Positions 20,892-31,933 of a stretch of DNA of 64,000 bases are shown piece after piece. A program made the position numbers and the translations under genes. Location of the stretch: positions 194,823,468 through 194,887,467 of the forward strand of contig NC_058522.1 of NCBI RefSeq assembly GCF_904849725.1, given 5' to 3'. Each line of letters starts with the position of its first letter. The first letter of the stretch is position 1. The notes beneath the pieces are model-generated. The model saw only the letters and a list, made by a program, of their open reading frames with translations, was not told where the DNA came from and did no database searches. This stretch comes from Hordeum vulgare subsp. vulgare (lineage: Eukaryota > Streptophyta > Magnoliopsida > Poales > Poaceae).

Positions 20892-21740
20892 ATGGCTGCC
20901 TCTCTTGGAGGCCAGCGGCTCAAAGGCTTCGCCCAACAACCCGCTCTTGGTACGCGTGGTGGCATCCTGATGTTGTGGGACGAAGACCTGGTGGAGGTCC
21001 AGAACATTAGCACTGGAGCGTTCTTCCTTTCTGCTACAATCAAATTGACTAGTACCAACACTTCCTTCAAATTCACAACCGTCTATGGACCAACTCGTAG
21101 CAACCTCAAGGACATTTATTTCCAAGAGCTGATCAGTGAGAAGCCTACTCCCGGTACTAGATGGTTGCTGGCTGACGACTTTAACCAGATTTACCATGTA
21201 AGAGACAAGAATAGGGTCAACAGTGATCGTAGCCGCATGACACGTTTCCGCAACGCCCTAAATTTTTGTGAGCTAAAGGAAATACATCTGCAAAACAGGA
21301 AATTCACTTGGAGCAATGAGCAAAGTGATCCAACCATGAGCAAGCTAGGCTCCTTTTTTTGCAATGAAGACCGAGACATCGCTTTTGGCAATCATTTGTT
21401 GCATGCCCTCTCTTCATCCCTCTCCGACCACTGCCCTCTTCTCCTCGCAAATGATCATGGACCGTCTAAGTCAAAGTGCTTCCGCTTCGAAAATTTCTGG
21501 ATCAAAATGCCCGGCTTCAGGGAGGTTGTTCAAGGTGCTTGGAACCTTGAAACGAGCCACATAGACCCCTACCATGTCTTATTCCACAAACTCAAGAAAA
21601 CCAGTCAAGCTCTCAGAAAATGGAGCAAGACAAACTTTGCACACACCAAGGTGCAGCTGCACATGGCACTAGAGGTCATCCTCTGTCTGGACGTGGCCCA
21701 AGAGCTCAGGCCTCTCAGCGTGGAGGAACGTGATATATGA
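20892..21740 (+). pseudogene. LINE endonuclease domain (second LINE)
   Basis: Sequence from GGILMLWDEDLVEV to SDHCPLLL contains the middle and C-terminal endonuclease motifs (ADDFNQI in place of GDFN, SDH near 21426). The N-terminal motifs are cut off at the element's 5' end. TGA at 21738-21740 ends the frame; coding similarity continues for about 20 codons (RRLKRKVVALAV) up to a TAA. Confidence 0.8.
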
Positions 21741-23542
21741 AGGCGGCTCAAGAGAAAGGTTGTTGCTCTGGCAGTGATGGAACGCGCCCGAAAGAGATAA
21801 AACTCAAGAATCACCAACCTCAAAGAAGGTGATGCTAACACATGCTTCTTTCATCTGCGGGTTAACCACAAAAGAAGGAAGAACTTCATTCACCGACTGA
21901 AGCATAAGAATGGCTGGGCTGTTGATCATGACCACAAAAAGTCCCATCATCCAAAATCACTTTGCCGAGGTCAACAAGCGCGGGCCGCCCCGCCACAAGG
22001 ATTTCAACTGGGATAACATTCCGGTGCCCACATGCGACCTTTTGGGTCTCAGGACGGCCTTTCCTATGGAGGAGGTTAGGAGCACGATTTTCGATCTCCC
22101 CCGTGACAAAGCGTCGGGTCCCGATGGCTTCACTGGCGCCTTCTTCAAGGAGTGTTGGGAGATAATCAAGGATGACATTATGATTTGCCGTGAGCCACTT
22201 CTCAAATTTGCACACTACCAACCTCCGATGGCTCAACTCAGCCAACATTGCCCTCGTACCAAGAAAGATGGGGCCAAGAGCATCTCTGACTTTTGGCCTA
22301 TTAGCCTCATCCACGCCATTGCAAAGATTCTTGCCAAAGTGTTGGCTTCATGTCTAGCTCCTCATATGCACAAATTGGTCTCCACTGCACAAAGTGCCTT
22401 CATAAAGAAAAGAAGTATCCGTGATAACTTTATCTATGTCAGAAACCTAGCAAGAAAGCTCAACAGAAACCGCTCCCTGACTCTATTGTTCAAACTGGAC
22501 ATCAAGAAGGCCTTCAACTCAGTGAGATGGGACTTCCTTATGGACCTATTGAGGCATCTTGGGTTCCCGGCCAGATTTCAAGATTGGGTTTCGGCATTGC
22601 TCTCCATGGCCACCTCAAGGATTTTGCTTAACTGTGGTGGGTGACCCGTTGAAGCATGGCTGCGGTCTCCTACAGGGAGATCCGTTATCCCCACTATTGT
22701 TCGTCCTAGCAATCGACCCCTGCACCATCTTCTCAACAAGGCCACTGATCAAGGATCTCTCCATCCCATTTGTGGAAGAACACCGACCATCAGGACGTCC
22801 ATGTACGCCGACGACGCAGCCATCTTTATCAAACCCACTAAGGAGGACGTCTGCTTTCTCGCTTCCACCCTGGCCGCTTTTGGGGAAGTGACTGGCCTGA
22901 TCACTAACTGTGCTAAAAGTCTGGTGGCTCCAATTCGTTGTGACAACATAAACCTCGATGACATCCTACAGGCCTTCCCGTTTCCAATGAGATATCTTGG
23001 CCTCCCACTGTCGGTCAAGCGCCTCAAAAGCATTCACTTCCAAGATCTGTTGGACAAGGTCGCCGGCAAGCTTCCTCCATGACCGGGAAGGCATGTCGCC
23101 AGTGCGGGTCGTGTGGTCCTTGTCAAGGCGGTCCTCACGGCCATTGTAATTTATCATCTCATGTCACTTGACATCTCTACGCAGATCCTTCATGCAATTG
23201 ACAGCCTTCGGCGTGCTTACCTTTGGGCGGGTACTGACAAAGTTTCAGAAGGCAAATGCAAAATAAACTGGGAACTAGTCTGTAAGCCTAAGCAATTTGG
23301 CGGATTAGGCATGCTCAACTTGGACAAATTCGCTCAGGCACTCCACCTCTGATGGCTATGGTTCGAGTGGGTGGAAAAAAGCAAGCCATGGATCGGCATG
23401 GGGTCCCCATGCTCCGAGGAGGACCGCAAATTTTTTTGCGGCTGCCACAACGGTCACTGTGGGGAATGGGTGCGCAGCAAGGTTTTGGACTTCGCCATGG
23501 CTGCATGGTTTGTGCCCTTGTGACATTGCTCCCGTCAGAAGA

Positions 23543-23622
23543 ACTACTCCGTCCAGCAGGCCCTTAACATGTTCAGCAATTTACTACTCCGTCCAGCAGG
23601 CCCTTAACATGTTCAGCAATTT
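23543..23622. repeat. 40-bp tandem duplication inside the second LINE
   Basis: Two adjacent copies of a unit starting ACTACTCCGTCCAGCAGG (23543-23582 and 23583-23622), nearly or fully identical. Confidence 0.95.
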
Positions 23623-23798
23623 TCTGACCTCTGGGAGAAGATTTCCATGATTGCTCTGAATGAAGACATAAAAGACTCCATCATTTGGAAATTCACTAAG
23701 AACGGGGTGTACTCTGACATCCTCAGCCTACAGAGCACAATTTGAGGGACTAATTTTGTCTGATCTCGTCCACTGTGTGGAGTGGAGGGTCTGGAACA

Positions 23799-23817
23799 CC
23801 CCCCCCCCCCCCCCCCC
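23799..23817. repeat. C homopolymer, 19 nt
   Basis: An unbroken run of 19 C inside LINE sequence. It is the longest of several such tracts in the window. The exact length may be unreliable in any assembly. Confidence 0.9.
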
Positions 23818-24696
23818 ATGCAAATTCTTCTCTTGGCTAGTCATTCAAAACAGGATTTGGACATGAGATCGGCTGATACGTCGCGGTTGGCCAAACTGTG
23901 GCCTTTGCCCACTTTGCAAGCAATGTCAGGAGTCGACTGCCCACCTCCTTTTCCAAAGCCACTACACCACCCGTGTTTGGAACCATATTCTTCCATGGCT
24001 TGGCATACATCACATTTCTACGGCGGCTTGGCAGACATGGGCATCTGTGAGAGAATGGTGGAACAACAACCTTCAAATTCGTCTTGGCTCACCTAAGGCG
24101 CTAGCCACGCTGATGATGCTCATCTCATGGGAGATATGGACGAAGCGTAACGCAAGGGTCTTCCAAAACACGGCCATCCCTTCCATGGTTCTAATATGTA
24201 AGATAAAGAGGAGGTGTCTTTGTGGGCGATGGCGGGTGCGAAGCACATGAGTGTTGTAATGCCGCGAGAGTATACCTTTATTTAGCCGCTTTGCGGCTCT
24301 TATTTGAATCCTCCCTTCTTAATCACTTCTTAATCAATGAAATGGCAAATATTTTGCCTTGTTTCAAAAATATTATACTATCAACTAACATTATTTGGTT
24401 CCTAGCTGCCCATATCTGTCTAGACAGCGCATAACACTCAAGCCCGCTTTACCAAATGTCATGTCATTTTGCCATTGACTGGCATCTAAGAATGCATGCC
24501 CATACAAACCAAATACCAATGTTGATGAGCGACGGGGAGGGCATGTCGTAGATCTTCAATCGTTGCCTATCAAAGTCAGCCCATCACAGGTGTGGGAACT
24601 TGAACGGGTCACATATAATGATGATCCTGACGGTTGCTAGGTATACCTAGATGTCCATTCCAAGATGACTCCACATGAAGTCGGTGCTGATGTTGG

Positions 24697-25084
24697 GGTA
24701 GTGAAGGTAGAAACTAAACACCCATCAATGTATAGTCCAAGAAAGAATGATGGCTGACTTGCAGGTGGTCATGGTCTGCAGAAGAAACGAATAATGACAA
24801 CAGTGGTGTGGAGAAACTACTTGATCACGTTGTCATTAGTGTATGATGGTAGTCATCCATGACAAGATCATAGGTGGCCTACCACACGAGATGTTAAGGT
24901 AGTTAAGGTAAACACTAAACACCGATCAACGTGTAGTCCAAGAAAGAATGATGGTTGACTTGCAAGTGGTCATGGCATGTCTAAGAAACGAATATGATAG
25001 CAGTGGTGTGCAAAACTACTTGATCATGCTGACGTCAGTGTATGATGGTAGTCGTCCATGGCGAGACCATAGGTGGCCTATAAG
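24697..25084. repeat. Two-copy tandem repeat, period 201 bp
   Basis: Copy 1 (24697-24885) and copy 2 (24898-25084) share GTCCAAGAAAGAATGATGG, GTGGTCATGG, AACTACTTGATCA, GTGTATGATGGTAGTC and CATAGGTGGCCTA, with scattered differences. Not coding. Possibly part of an unclassified transposon. Confidence 0.85.
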
Positions 25085-25227
25085 TGCATCTCCATTATAC
25101 CATAGTTGGTTTTGATGATTTATGACAGAATCATTGAGAGAATCAATGTTTCATTGAGCTTATTTCAGGTATAACATGTGATCTTATTGTGCATCAGGTT
25201 TGGCTACAAGTGGAAGATCATTGGTGA

Positions 25228-25257
25228 CCCCCCCCCCCCCCACACACACACACACAT
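25228..25257. repeat. C14 tract followed by a CA microsatellite
   Basis: Fourteen C, then about seven CA dinucleotides, ending ATAAACACCCC. Confidence 0.9.
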
Positions 25258-26179
25258 AAACACCCCACCCCACCCTCACAAGATCTTTTTCTAGGGACCC
25301 AATTCTTATCAAGTCGGACTCATAATAATCATTTCTCTTTAGCAAAGAATGACCTTGGTTGTCAAAGGATTGAACAACCGGGGCACATTTACTTATGATA
25401 CCTAGTTGGCATCGATAACAAGGATCTAATGAATTATGAGTTTAAGGATTCTCTTTAGCAGTTGTTGTCCTCATCAAGCTCTCATTATGTATTTTCTAGG
25501 CTCTTAGTGGATCCAAGATTCACATTGAGTATAGGTCAACCGTACTATGAAGAGGGGCACAAGGAAGTACTTTTGTTTGAACTCCAGGAACAAATCCTAG
25601 AACCATTTGGGCCTAAATCAACGTGGATGTAAGATAGTGCCAACTATTTGAACCACGGGAAAACATCCTCGTGTCAACCAATGTTTGCATTCTCTACCTA
25701 CTCCCTTACTTTCATGCAAGTTGTTCTATTTCCACTACTCTACTCATGTTACTTGCTTGATTACTTAAGTATTAACTAGCCTCTTTGTGCTCAAAACTAT
25801 CAAACCCTAAAATTACATATATCTTTCTGTATAGTCTATTCACACGCCCTGCCCTGCCCTCTAGACCATATAAGCTAGATCCATCCAAGAGACCTTACCA
25901 AGCAACATATGTCTTGATGTGAACAATTGGTGGGGCTGCGAACAATCCCAGCCGAATAGACTAGAACTGTAGAGGGAAGGCTAACAATGATGGACAGCTC
26001 AAGTTCCAAAGGTAGAGGCTAGTGCAAAGGAAGGCTCGGTACTTGGTAGCTTAATGGCAGGAACGGTGAAGGCTAGTGAAAGGGAGGAGGTCGAACGGCA
26101 AGAGCGGCCGTTGTAGATCGAGCAGCAAAGAAGGGCCTCACGGACGCATCGACAGTGGCAAGTGAGAATACCACAACAC

Positions 26180-26339
26180 TGTTAGGAAGTATTAGTATTA
26201 GTCTAGGAGTCCTTATTAGTCTGTTAGTATTAGTCTAGGAGTCCTTATTAGTCTATGTTTACTTTCCTTGCACCTCAAGTCATGTGTAATATATATATGC
26301 CCCTTGGGCCTTCAATACAGATAAGTTGCTTTCCTAACA
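26180..26339 (+). repeat. 5' LTR of the small gene-carrying element
   Basis: 160 bp, TG...CA ends. Contains two copies of TTAGTATTAGTCTAGGAGTC in direct repeat and an ATATATAT stretch of variable length before GCCCCTTGGGCC. Confidence 0.95.
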
Positions 26340-26539
26340 TGGTATTAGAGCCTAGGTTTAGGTCTCCGGACGCCGCAACTCGTCCTCACAATCCAAATTT
26401 TTTTTCCGTTCCCGCTCCAGCCCCCGTTGGATCCCGTCCGCCTAGATCTGTTCCACCCGTTGTTCCTGTCGCTGAATCTCGTCTCTGCCCCCGGCTGGAT
26501 CCCGTTCCCGTCGCTGGATCCAGTCTCAGCCCGCACAAG

Positions 26540-26703
26540 ATGAGAAAGAACAACGAGGCCGCCGCAGCGGCAGTGGCCGCGGGGTTGCACCCGTGCCTGG
26601 CGAACGCCAAGCCGGCGAAGCTGCACCCGTGCAAGCGCTGCCCCAAGGTGTTCAACTCGGGCGTGCAGCTCGACGGGCACATGAGGATGCACTACGACGG
26701 CCA
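26540..26703 (+). pseudogene. C2H2 zinc-finger protein fragment captured by the LTR element
   Basis: ATG at 26540 opens MRKNNEAAAAAVAAGLHP. A single C2H2 finger follows (CKRCPKVF, then QLDGHMRMH), giving the C-x2-C...H-x3-H spacing of plant EPF-type fingers with a variant of the QALGGH helix. After DGQ the frame runs into permease-derived sequence out of frame. The parent gene is unknown. A transcript of the element could encode a chimeric peptide (open to 27028), but there is no evidence of expression. Confidence 0.75.
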
Positions 26704-26910
26704 GGTGAGAGGGAGGAGGCGCTGCGTCAGCGCTCCCGCGTCGGCTCCGGCGTCTTCGTGCTCACCGGCCAGGAGGCCCGCTTCGACGCCGGCCCCGCCA
26801 TCCCGCTTGCCTACGCCGTCGCGGGCTTCTCTGCTCTGCTCTCATCCTTCTGCTACGCGGAGCTCGCCACCGAGATCCCATCTGTCGGGGGCTCCTTCAT
26901 CCAGGTCAAC
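26704..26910 (+). pseudogene. Cationic amino-acid transporter (APC family) fragment captured by the LTR element
   Basis: In the frame of 26593-26925 the text reads GSGVFVLTGQEARFDAGPA, then PLAYAVAGFSALLSSFCYAE and EIPSVGGSF. This matches the first two transmembrane segments of plant CAT-type amino-acid permeases. Only about 65 residues are present, lacking the start and the other helices, so it cannot work as a transporter. It lies between two copies of the zinc-finger segment. Confidence 0.8.
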
Positions 26911-27025
26911 GCCCGCACAAGATGAGAAAGAACAACGAGGCCGCCGCAGCGGCAGTGGCCGCGGGGTTGCACCCGTGCCTGGCGAACGCCAAGCCGGCGA
27001 AGCTGCACCCGTGCAAGCGCTGCCC
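26911..27025 (+). repeat. Identical second copy (115 bp) of the zinc-finger segment
   Basis: 26911-27025 matches 26529-26643 base for base by my reading, in direct orientation 382 bp apart, flanking the permease piece. It stops exactly where the first copy continues into the finger (CTGCCC|CAAGG versus CTGCCC|TAGGC). Confidence 0.9.
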
Positions 27026-27510
27026 TAGGCTTCGTCAAACCCGCCCATCTACTACCGTCGCTGCATGCACCTACTACCGTCGCTGCATGCACGCCATGCT
27101 GCCCGCTAGTACTTCTGTCCAATTTCACATGCACGCCATGCTGCCCGTTGGTGCTAGCTACCACTTGGTACAACATGGTGTACGCTACCTACTTCCTGCT
27201 GCTACTATGCTCTCTCTTCCGCTGTCATTGTTTCTAGTTTTTCAGTTTTTTTTCCGTTGCGTCTACCAAATCCGTAGATATTTTGTGTTCTCATGCCATG
27301 CGAGTCCATCATACCTTAGTCCGTCAGCCTTTCTCCGGTTCTGATACTTTCTATACAACTTTTGTGGCCTATTTGCCCTTATTGTTTTCTATAGGATTTT
27401 CTGGACTTCTTTTGCATTGTCGAGCTACGTCCATCGTGCCTTATCCGCCGAGCTTCTTTCGCCAACGGTTGTCGAGGACTATGATTTTCTGCACAATGTT
27501 TTATTCTCTT

Positions 27511-27726
27511 GATGTGCCATCTTCTTTTGACAACCCATCTTCTCTTGATACTTTTGTTGTATCTTCAAGTGATGCGGTGTCTTCCTCTGATGTGCCATCT
27601 CTTCGGTGTCTTCCTCTTGATGTGCTATCTTCTTTTGACAACCCATCTTCTCTTGATACTTATCTTGTATCTTCAAGTGATGCGGTGTCTACCTATGATG
27701 TGCCATCTCTTCGTTCTCTCCTTCGG
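27511..27726. repeat. 108-bp tandem duplication in the small LTR element
   Basis: Units 27511-27618 and 27619-27726 share GATGTG(C/T)CATCTTCTTTTG, CTTCTCTTGATACTT and CTTCAAGTGATGCGGTGTCT. It is T-rich and lies before the polypurine tract. A smaller two-copy repeat, CTACTACCGTCGCTGCATGC, lies near 27050-27090. Confidence 0.9.
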
Positions 27727-27861
27727 CGACTCGACAAGTTTTGAAGACTCTTCATGCTACGACGACACTCTCAAGACGCGGATTTGGATTATCAATTTTT
27801 TTTTAGTATTACACTTCTTCAAATGCAATGCTATTGCATACGCTTTGCATTTGAGGGGGGG

Positions 27862-28023
27862 TGTTAGGAAGTATTAGTATTAGTCTAGGAGTCCTTATTA
27901 GTCTGTTAGTATTAGTCTAGGAGTCCTTATTAGTCTACGTTTGCTTTCCTTGCACCTCAAGTCATGTGTAATATATATATATGCCCCTTGGGCCTTCAAT
28001 ACAGATAAGTTGCTTTCCTAACA
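27862..28023 (+). repeat. 3' LTR of the small gene-carrying element
   Basis: 162 bp; compared with the 5' LTR it has TACGTTTGC for TATGTTTAC and one additional AT repeat. Confidence 0.95.
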
Positions 28024-28028
28024 AACAC

Positions 28029-28907
28029 TAGGGACAGTGATAAGGTAGGAGTTGCTGGTGTTGAAGGCCAAAGCAGAGCACTCTGCAATCTCATATCCTG
28101 TGGTCGGTGAAGGTACGGTGACTGAAGCGTAGTGCAGCTTAGAGCAGCAAATGGAGGACAGGTGCTAGGCAATTGCACTGGGCAATGGTTGGTACACGCT
28201 ACAGCTACAATGTTACCGTTGAAGGTTTTAGGCCCATGAACCATCAACTATTTCTACTTGTATCCTGACATGTAGAGCTAACTCACATCTTATAGCTACT
28301 TCATTATAGCCCAACATGAGTAGATGGAAAGAAGATGATGATATCGGTACTTCAATATTGTTATTGTGGCAGAGAATCTAAAACCGGCCTACCAAACGCC
28401 AAACAATATGCCCTGTATACATAAAGACACTGAGAAAGAAAGAAAAACGAAATTATCTTGCACCACCCACACATAAATATCTACCATTCCAAGAAGTTTT
28501 ATTTTAATTGAATTTGGACGGGGGTAAAGAACATTAAAGCCTAAGTCGAAACACAAATAGTGGTAAGGCGAGAGCAAATACCAGTCATGCATAATTATTT
28601 ATCTTAGTGTCATACAACTGCAACTTTTAAAGAAAATGGAAAACTGCTTGTTCGCTAAGCACGAGGTTGAGCCAAGACAGACGGGAAGAAAACCCCACTT
28701 TTAGCAACTACGCTATATCGTTGTGTTCATAGGACAGCTCTTGCAAGTTATATTTGTTCAGCAAACAATAAAAGGTTTCTAAAGAGATTGTTCGTAAGAA
28801 ACACCAAGACATGTGAATCAAAATCATTTTTTCTCACAGGGGTCTAAGGTTTTTCTGTGTTCGGAGAAGGTATTCTAACGAAAAAGGAACGTCAGAAAAT
28901 CAATAGA
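28029..28907. other. Intronic stretch without recognised features
   Basis: No gene, MITE or known element recognised by eye between the small LTR element and the solo LTR. Confidence 0.5.
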
Positions 28908-30109
28908 CTATCTGTCACACCCTGTGTTTTACCTCTCCTGACCAAGTTAACATAACTCAAAAATTAGGACCAACAAAAACTTTTTGTGTGCTTGTGATGC
29001 TTGACTTGATTGCTATTTGCTTGTTTGCTTGGTTGTGCTTTAATTCTCAAAAATCCTCCTACTCTCAAAACTCACCTCCTTGATCCAAATCTTTGCCCAA
29101 TAATCATGCCGTGTGTATAGGACGTAAAACTATTCTTACAAAATATTATTTTGCCTAAAAAGCATTTATTGAAATTAGGTTTTCAAAAACCCATGAATCG
29201 AGGTTTGTACTGCAAGTCCTCAAAATAGGGTGAATATTTTGTCCCGAAGATTTTATTTGGAGAACCTAATATCTATAAGACTTCCCAAAACCACAAAAAT
29301 CTTATTTAAGAAGTTATTTTTGTATTTTATTTAAATGCCTTTTTCAGAGGCCAGAAATCGTCTTTTATAGGGGAAAATTATTTTAATGTTCCCAAATTAT
29401 TTAAGAAAATTTAGGGAAGTTCGGTGGACATATATTTACCATATATATGAGTTTCAACACATGGTCATGTTCAAAATATTGGACAAAACCCTCCAAAATC
29501 CTTTTTGAGTATTTCAAGTATTTGAAATATTTCTATAAGAAATATTGTCAAATAAATCCCAAGAAAATTCTAGCAAGTCACATATGCCTAATGTGATTAT
29601 CTTGCCAAGATTCATTCCAATCAAAATAGTTTTGTTTCACTAAAATGCCCCAAAACCCTCTCCGTCCATAACCAAATTTGAGCATCTTTTCATTGTCAAG
29701 TATCTCCATTTGATCTCCAAATTTGTGGGCATGTTCTAATCCCCTAATGATGTAACTACACTAAGTGGTGCATCAAGGAAAACAGTTTAGCTTAGGCGGA
29801 CCTATCCAAATCTGTTTCTACCCATTTCTAGGGTTTGAAACTTTTGCATTGGCCAGTTCCTCCAAATGAGCTCAAATTTGTGTGCAAGTTCATGTGGACC
29901 TATTTGTCACTCCTGTTAAATCTCATGTCAAGAAGATCATCTTAGCTAGCACAGACCAACATCAAACACCTTCTGGTAAATCTAGTATTCACTGTTTTAA
30001 CCCCTTCTACTCTTCTCCTTGGTCTCATAATTTTACCAGAGCTCTTCCTAGTCACCTTCCACCTCTGGTAGAAGTTTCAATGCCATGGGTCAATGATTGA
30101 GGGGTGGAA

Positions 30110-30124
30110 CCCCCCCCCCCCCCC
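30110..30124. repeat. C homopolymer, 15 nt
   Basis: Run of 15 C inside the solo LTR; a second 15-nt run is at 30507-30521. Confidence 0.9.
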
Positions 30125-30199
30125 ATTTACCTCCCTGGACAACCAAGAAAACCTTTCTACCCCCATTTCCTTTTTCTTTTGCTGCTTCCTTAGCTATTA

Positions 30200-31150
30200 A
30201 GCCTCAAGGGCATCTCCAGGAGCCTCCAAGCACTACCAGACACCGTAGCCGGGGCATCCCGAGGTCCCCAACAGCGTAGGGAGGCAGGGCCTTGTCCCTG
30301 GCACCTCCTCAACGTCCGCAGCACGCCTGCCGGTCGACCCCCTCCTCTCTCTCCCTCCTGTCGCCTTCCTCGCACGCGCGTCGGGCCGCCCCCAGAGCTC
30401 CAGTAAGGAAGCTTACACGCGCGCCCCTGTCTCCATTGGCTCCTCTCTCTATCCTCCCTGGACGTGGACCACACCCACGATGCGCGTAGACAAGCCTAGA
30501 GCACAACCCCCCCCCCCCCCCACCCCTAGCGCCGACTAAGCCACGGCCGTCCACGGTGAGCTCGCACCCCAGCCATTTAAGCTAGCCCAGAGCTCCCCTA
30601 TGCACTCCTTTCGCTCCCTCTCCCTCCCGTGAACACCCCTGGACCACCAATTCGCCCTCTCGTGTCCTCTCCATCCTCCCACGGCCAGCATTGCCGCCTC
30701 GGCCTCCGCTCGAATTCGAGCTCACCGTGCCCCTCCTCTCCTCTTAGCTGCACCGGAGCACCTCCCGTATCGCCACGAACCTTCTCCACGCTCCATCTCT
30801 TCCCCTCCATGGTTGTGGCATCGTGCTCGTCATTGCCATCGCCATCTGCCGCCCTGGCCAACGCAGCGCCCGGCCTCGACCTTTCCAGGTCCCGAAACCC
30901 ATCAAGGGCGATGGAGGCATCCCTCCTGAGCTCGTCGGTGGTCGGAACCTCGCCGGAGGTATCTTGTGCCGTCGGGACGAGCTCGACCTCGCCTCCTCTG
31001 CCCGTGCATCGCGAGGAAACTGCGCGGGGAAGAAGACAGACCGGAGGGACCGGCGGCCCCACCAGTCAGCCTCTGTGACATGTCCAGCTGGACCCGCTCG
31101 GTTAAGTGGAAACGGATTCCCCCAGAGATCGCCTCCGCGAAGGGTAAGCG
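30200..31150. other. GC-rich island inside the solo LTR
   Basis: About 950 bases rich in C and G within otherwise AT-rich LTR, with many CpG and open frames on both strands (for example 30629-31078 plus, 30598-31062 minus). Composition is Pro/Arg/Ser/Gly-rich and no domain is recognised. Similar islands lie in the other two long LTRs of the window. Confidence 0.5.
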
Positions 31151-31318
31151 CCTCCCAACAATACATTTGCGATGTGTCTATCCTGCTTGGGCTGGCTCCC
31201 CTCTGGGCCAGCTCGGCTCAATTTGTTTGGGCCCAGATGGATAGTGCATATTTTCTTTTTCCACATTTCAAAAAATTTAGAAATTCATAACTAAATAAAT
31301 ACTTGTCCAAATGAAGTG

Positions 31319-31933
31319 ATTCCACCTCCTAAATTCTTCTAAAAATCCCAACTATCAATTGGCACAACTTCCATATTTTTCCACCATACTTTTCTATACT
31401 GTTCAAATTCAAATTTGAACTACTCAAAGCCACTTCGTAAAATCCCTAGGGCATTCATTCTAGCTCTATATGAGATGATTCCACTTCCTAGGTGACTCTA
31501 AAATCTTGCCCTTTTTATCTAGCCTTGGTAAACATTTTTTCCCAAGCTTTATTTCTGTTGGATCTAATAAATGGTCTCTTTTCCCATTTATTTCATCTTA
31601 GAAAACTCATAGGAAATTCATCACAACTCCAAACCCAGTGAAACCACTTCCTAAATGCTTCTAAAATCATGCCCTATTTAATGAGTGCCTCCACTCATTT
31701 TTACAAAAATATGCTCTATAGACTTCTTATAGGATCATTATTTCCTCCATTTCAACCTTTCAAAATCCTCATTGATCCCAATCAAGTGAAACCACTTCCT
31801 AAATGCTTCTAAAATCATGCCCTATTTAATGAGTGCCTCCACTCATTTTTACAAAAATATGCTCTATAGACTTCTTATAGGATCATTATTTCCTCCATTT
31901 CAACCTTTCAAAATCCTCATTGATCCAAATCCA
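31319..31933. repeat. Degenerate tandem repeat of about 150 bp in the solo LTR
   Basis: Units begin near 31319, 31477, 31638 and 31786, each with a CCAC(C/T)TCCTA...TCTAAAA core. The last two (31638-31785, 31786-31933; period 148) are almost identical over ATGCCCTATTTAATGAGTGC and CTTCTTATAGGATCATTATT. The earlier ones are strongly diverged. Confidence 0.75.

Larger units (their letters stand above)
21910..24240 (+). pseudogene. LINE reverse transcriptase, multiply broken (second LINE)
   Basis: Pieces at 21910-22644 (KASGPDGFTGAFF, PISLIHAIAKI, KLDIKKAFNSVRW), about 22640-22750 (GLLQGDPLSPLLFVLAID), 22801-23082 (MYADDAAIF) and 23113-23352 (VKAVLTAI, WAGTDK, GGLG) give motifs A, B and C in order but in changing frames with stops. 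The Asp-Asp of YADD is present. Later parts (23352-24240) show only scattered C-terminal similarity. Clearly dead. Confidence 0.8.
20885..24370 (+). mobile_element. Second LINE, 5'-truncated and heavily mutated
   Basis: It starts directly after the tail of the first LINE, inside the endonuclease domain, and ends with an AATCAATGAAATGGCAAAT-type tail near 24330-24370. Reverse transcriptase pieces in several frames follow the normal order. No ORF1 is present. The tail sequence differs from that of the first LINE, so it belongs to another family. Confidence 0.8.
24371..26179. other. Intronic stretch, mostly unrecognised
   Basis: No gene seen. It contains the two-copy 201-bp-period repeat and a C14-(CA)n tract listed separately. 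Text around 25085-25640 resembles decayed retrotransposon non-coding DNA, but I could not assign it. Confidence 0.4.
26180..28023 (+). mobile_element. Small non-autonomous LTR retrotransposon carrying host gene fragments
   Basis: LTRs of 160 and 162 bp (26180-26339, 27862-28023) start TGTTAGGAAG and end CCTAACA. The 5-bp target duplication AACAC is exact (26175-26179, 28024-28028). A primer-binding site like that for initiator tRNA-Met (TGGTATTAGAGCC, 26340) and a polypurine tract (GAGGGGGGG, 27853-27861) are present. There is no gag, protease, integrase or reverse transcriptase. The interior holds a C2H2 zinc-finger fragment, an amino-acid-permease fragment and a second copy of the zinc-finger segment. 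The LTRs differ by two substitutions and one 2-bp indel, so insertion was recent. Confidence 0.9.

Noticed and set aside
30598..31290. Several frames on both strands in the GC-rich part of the solo LTR
   Set aside because: Open on both strands, low complexity, no domain; explained by high GC content.
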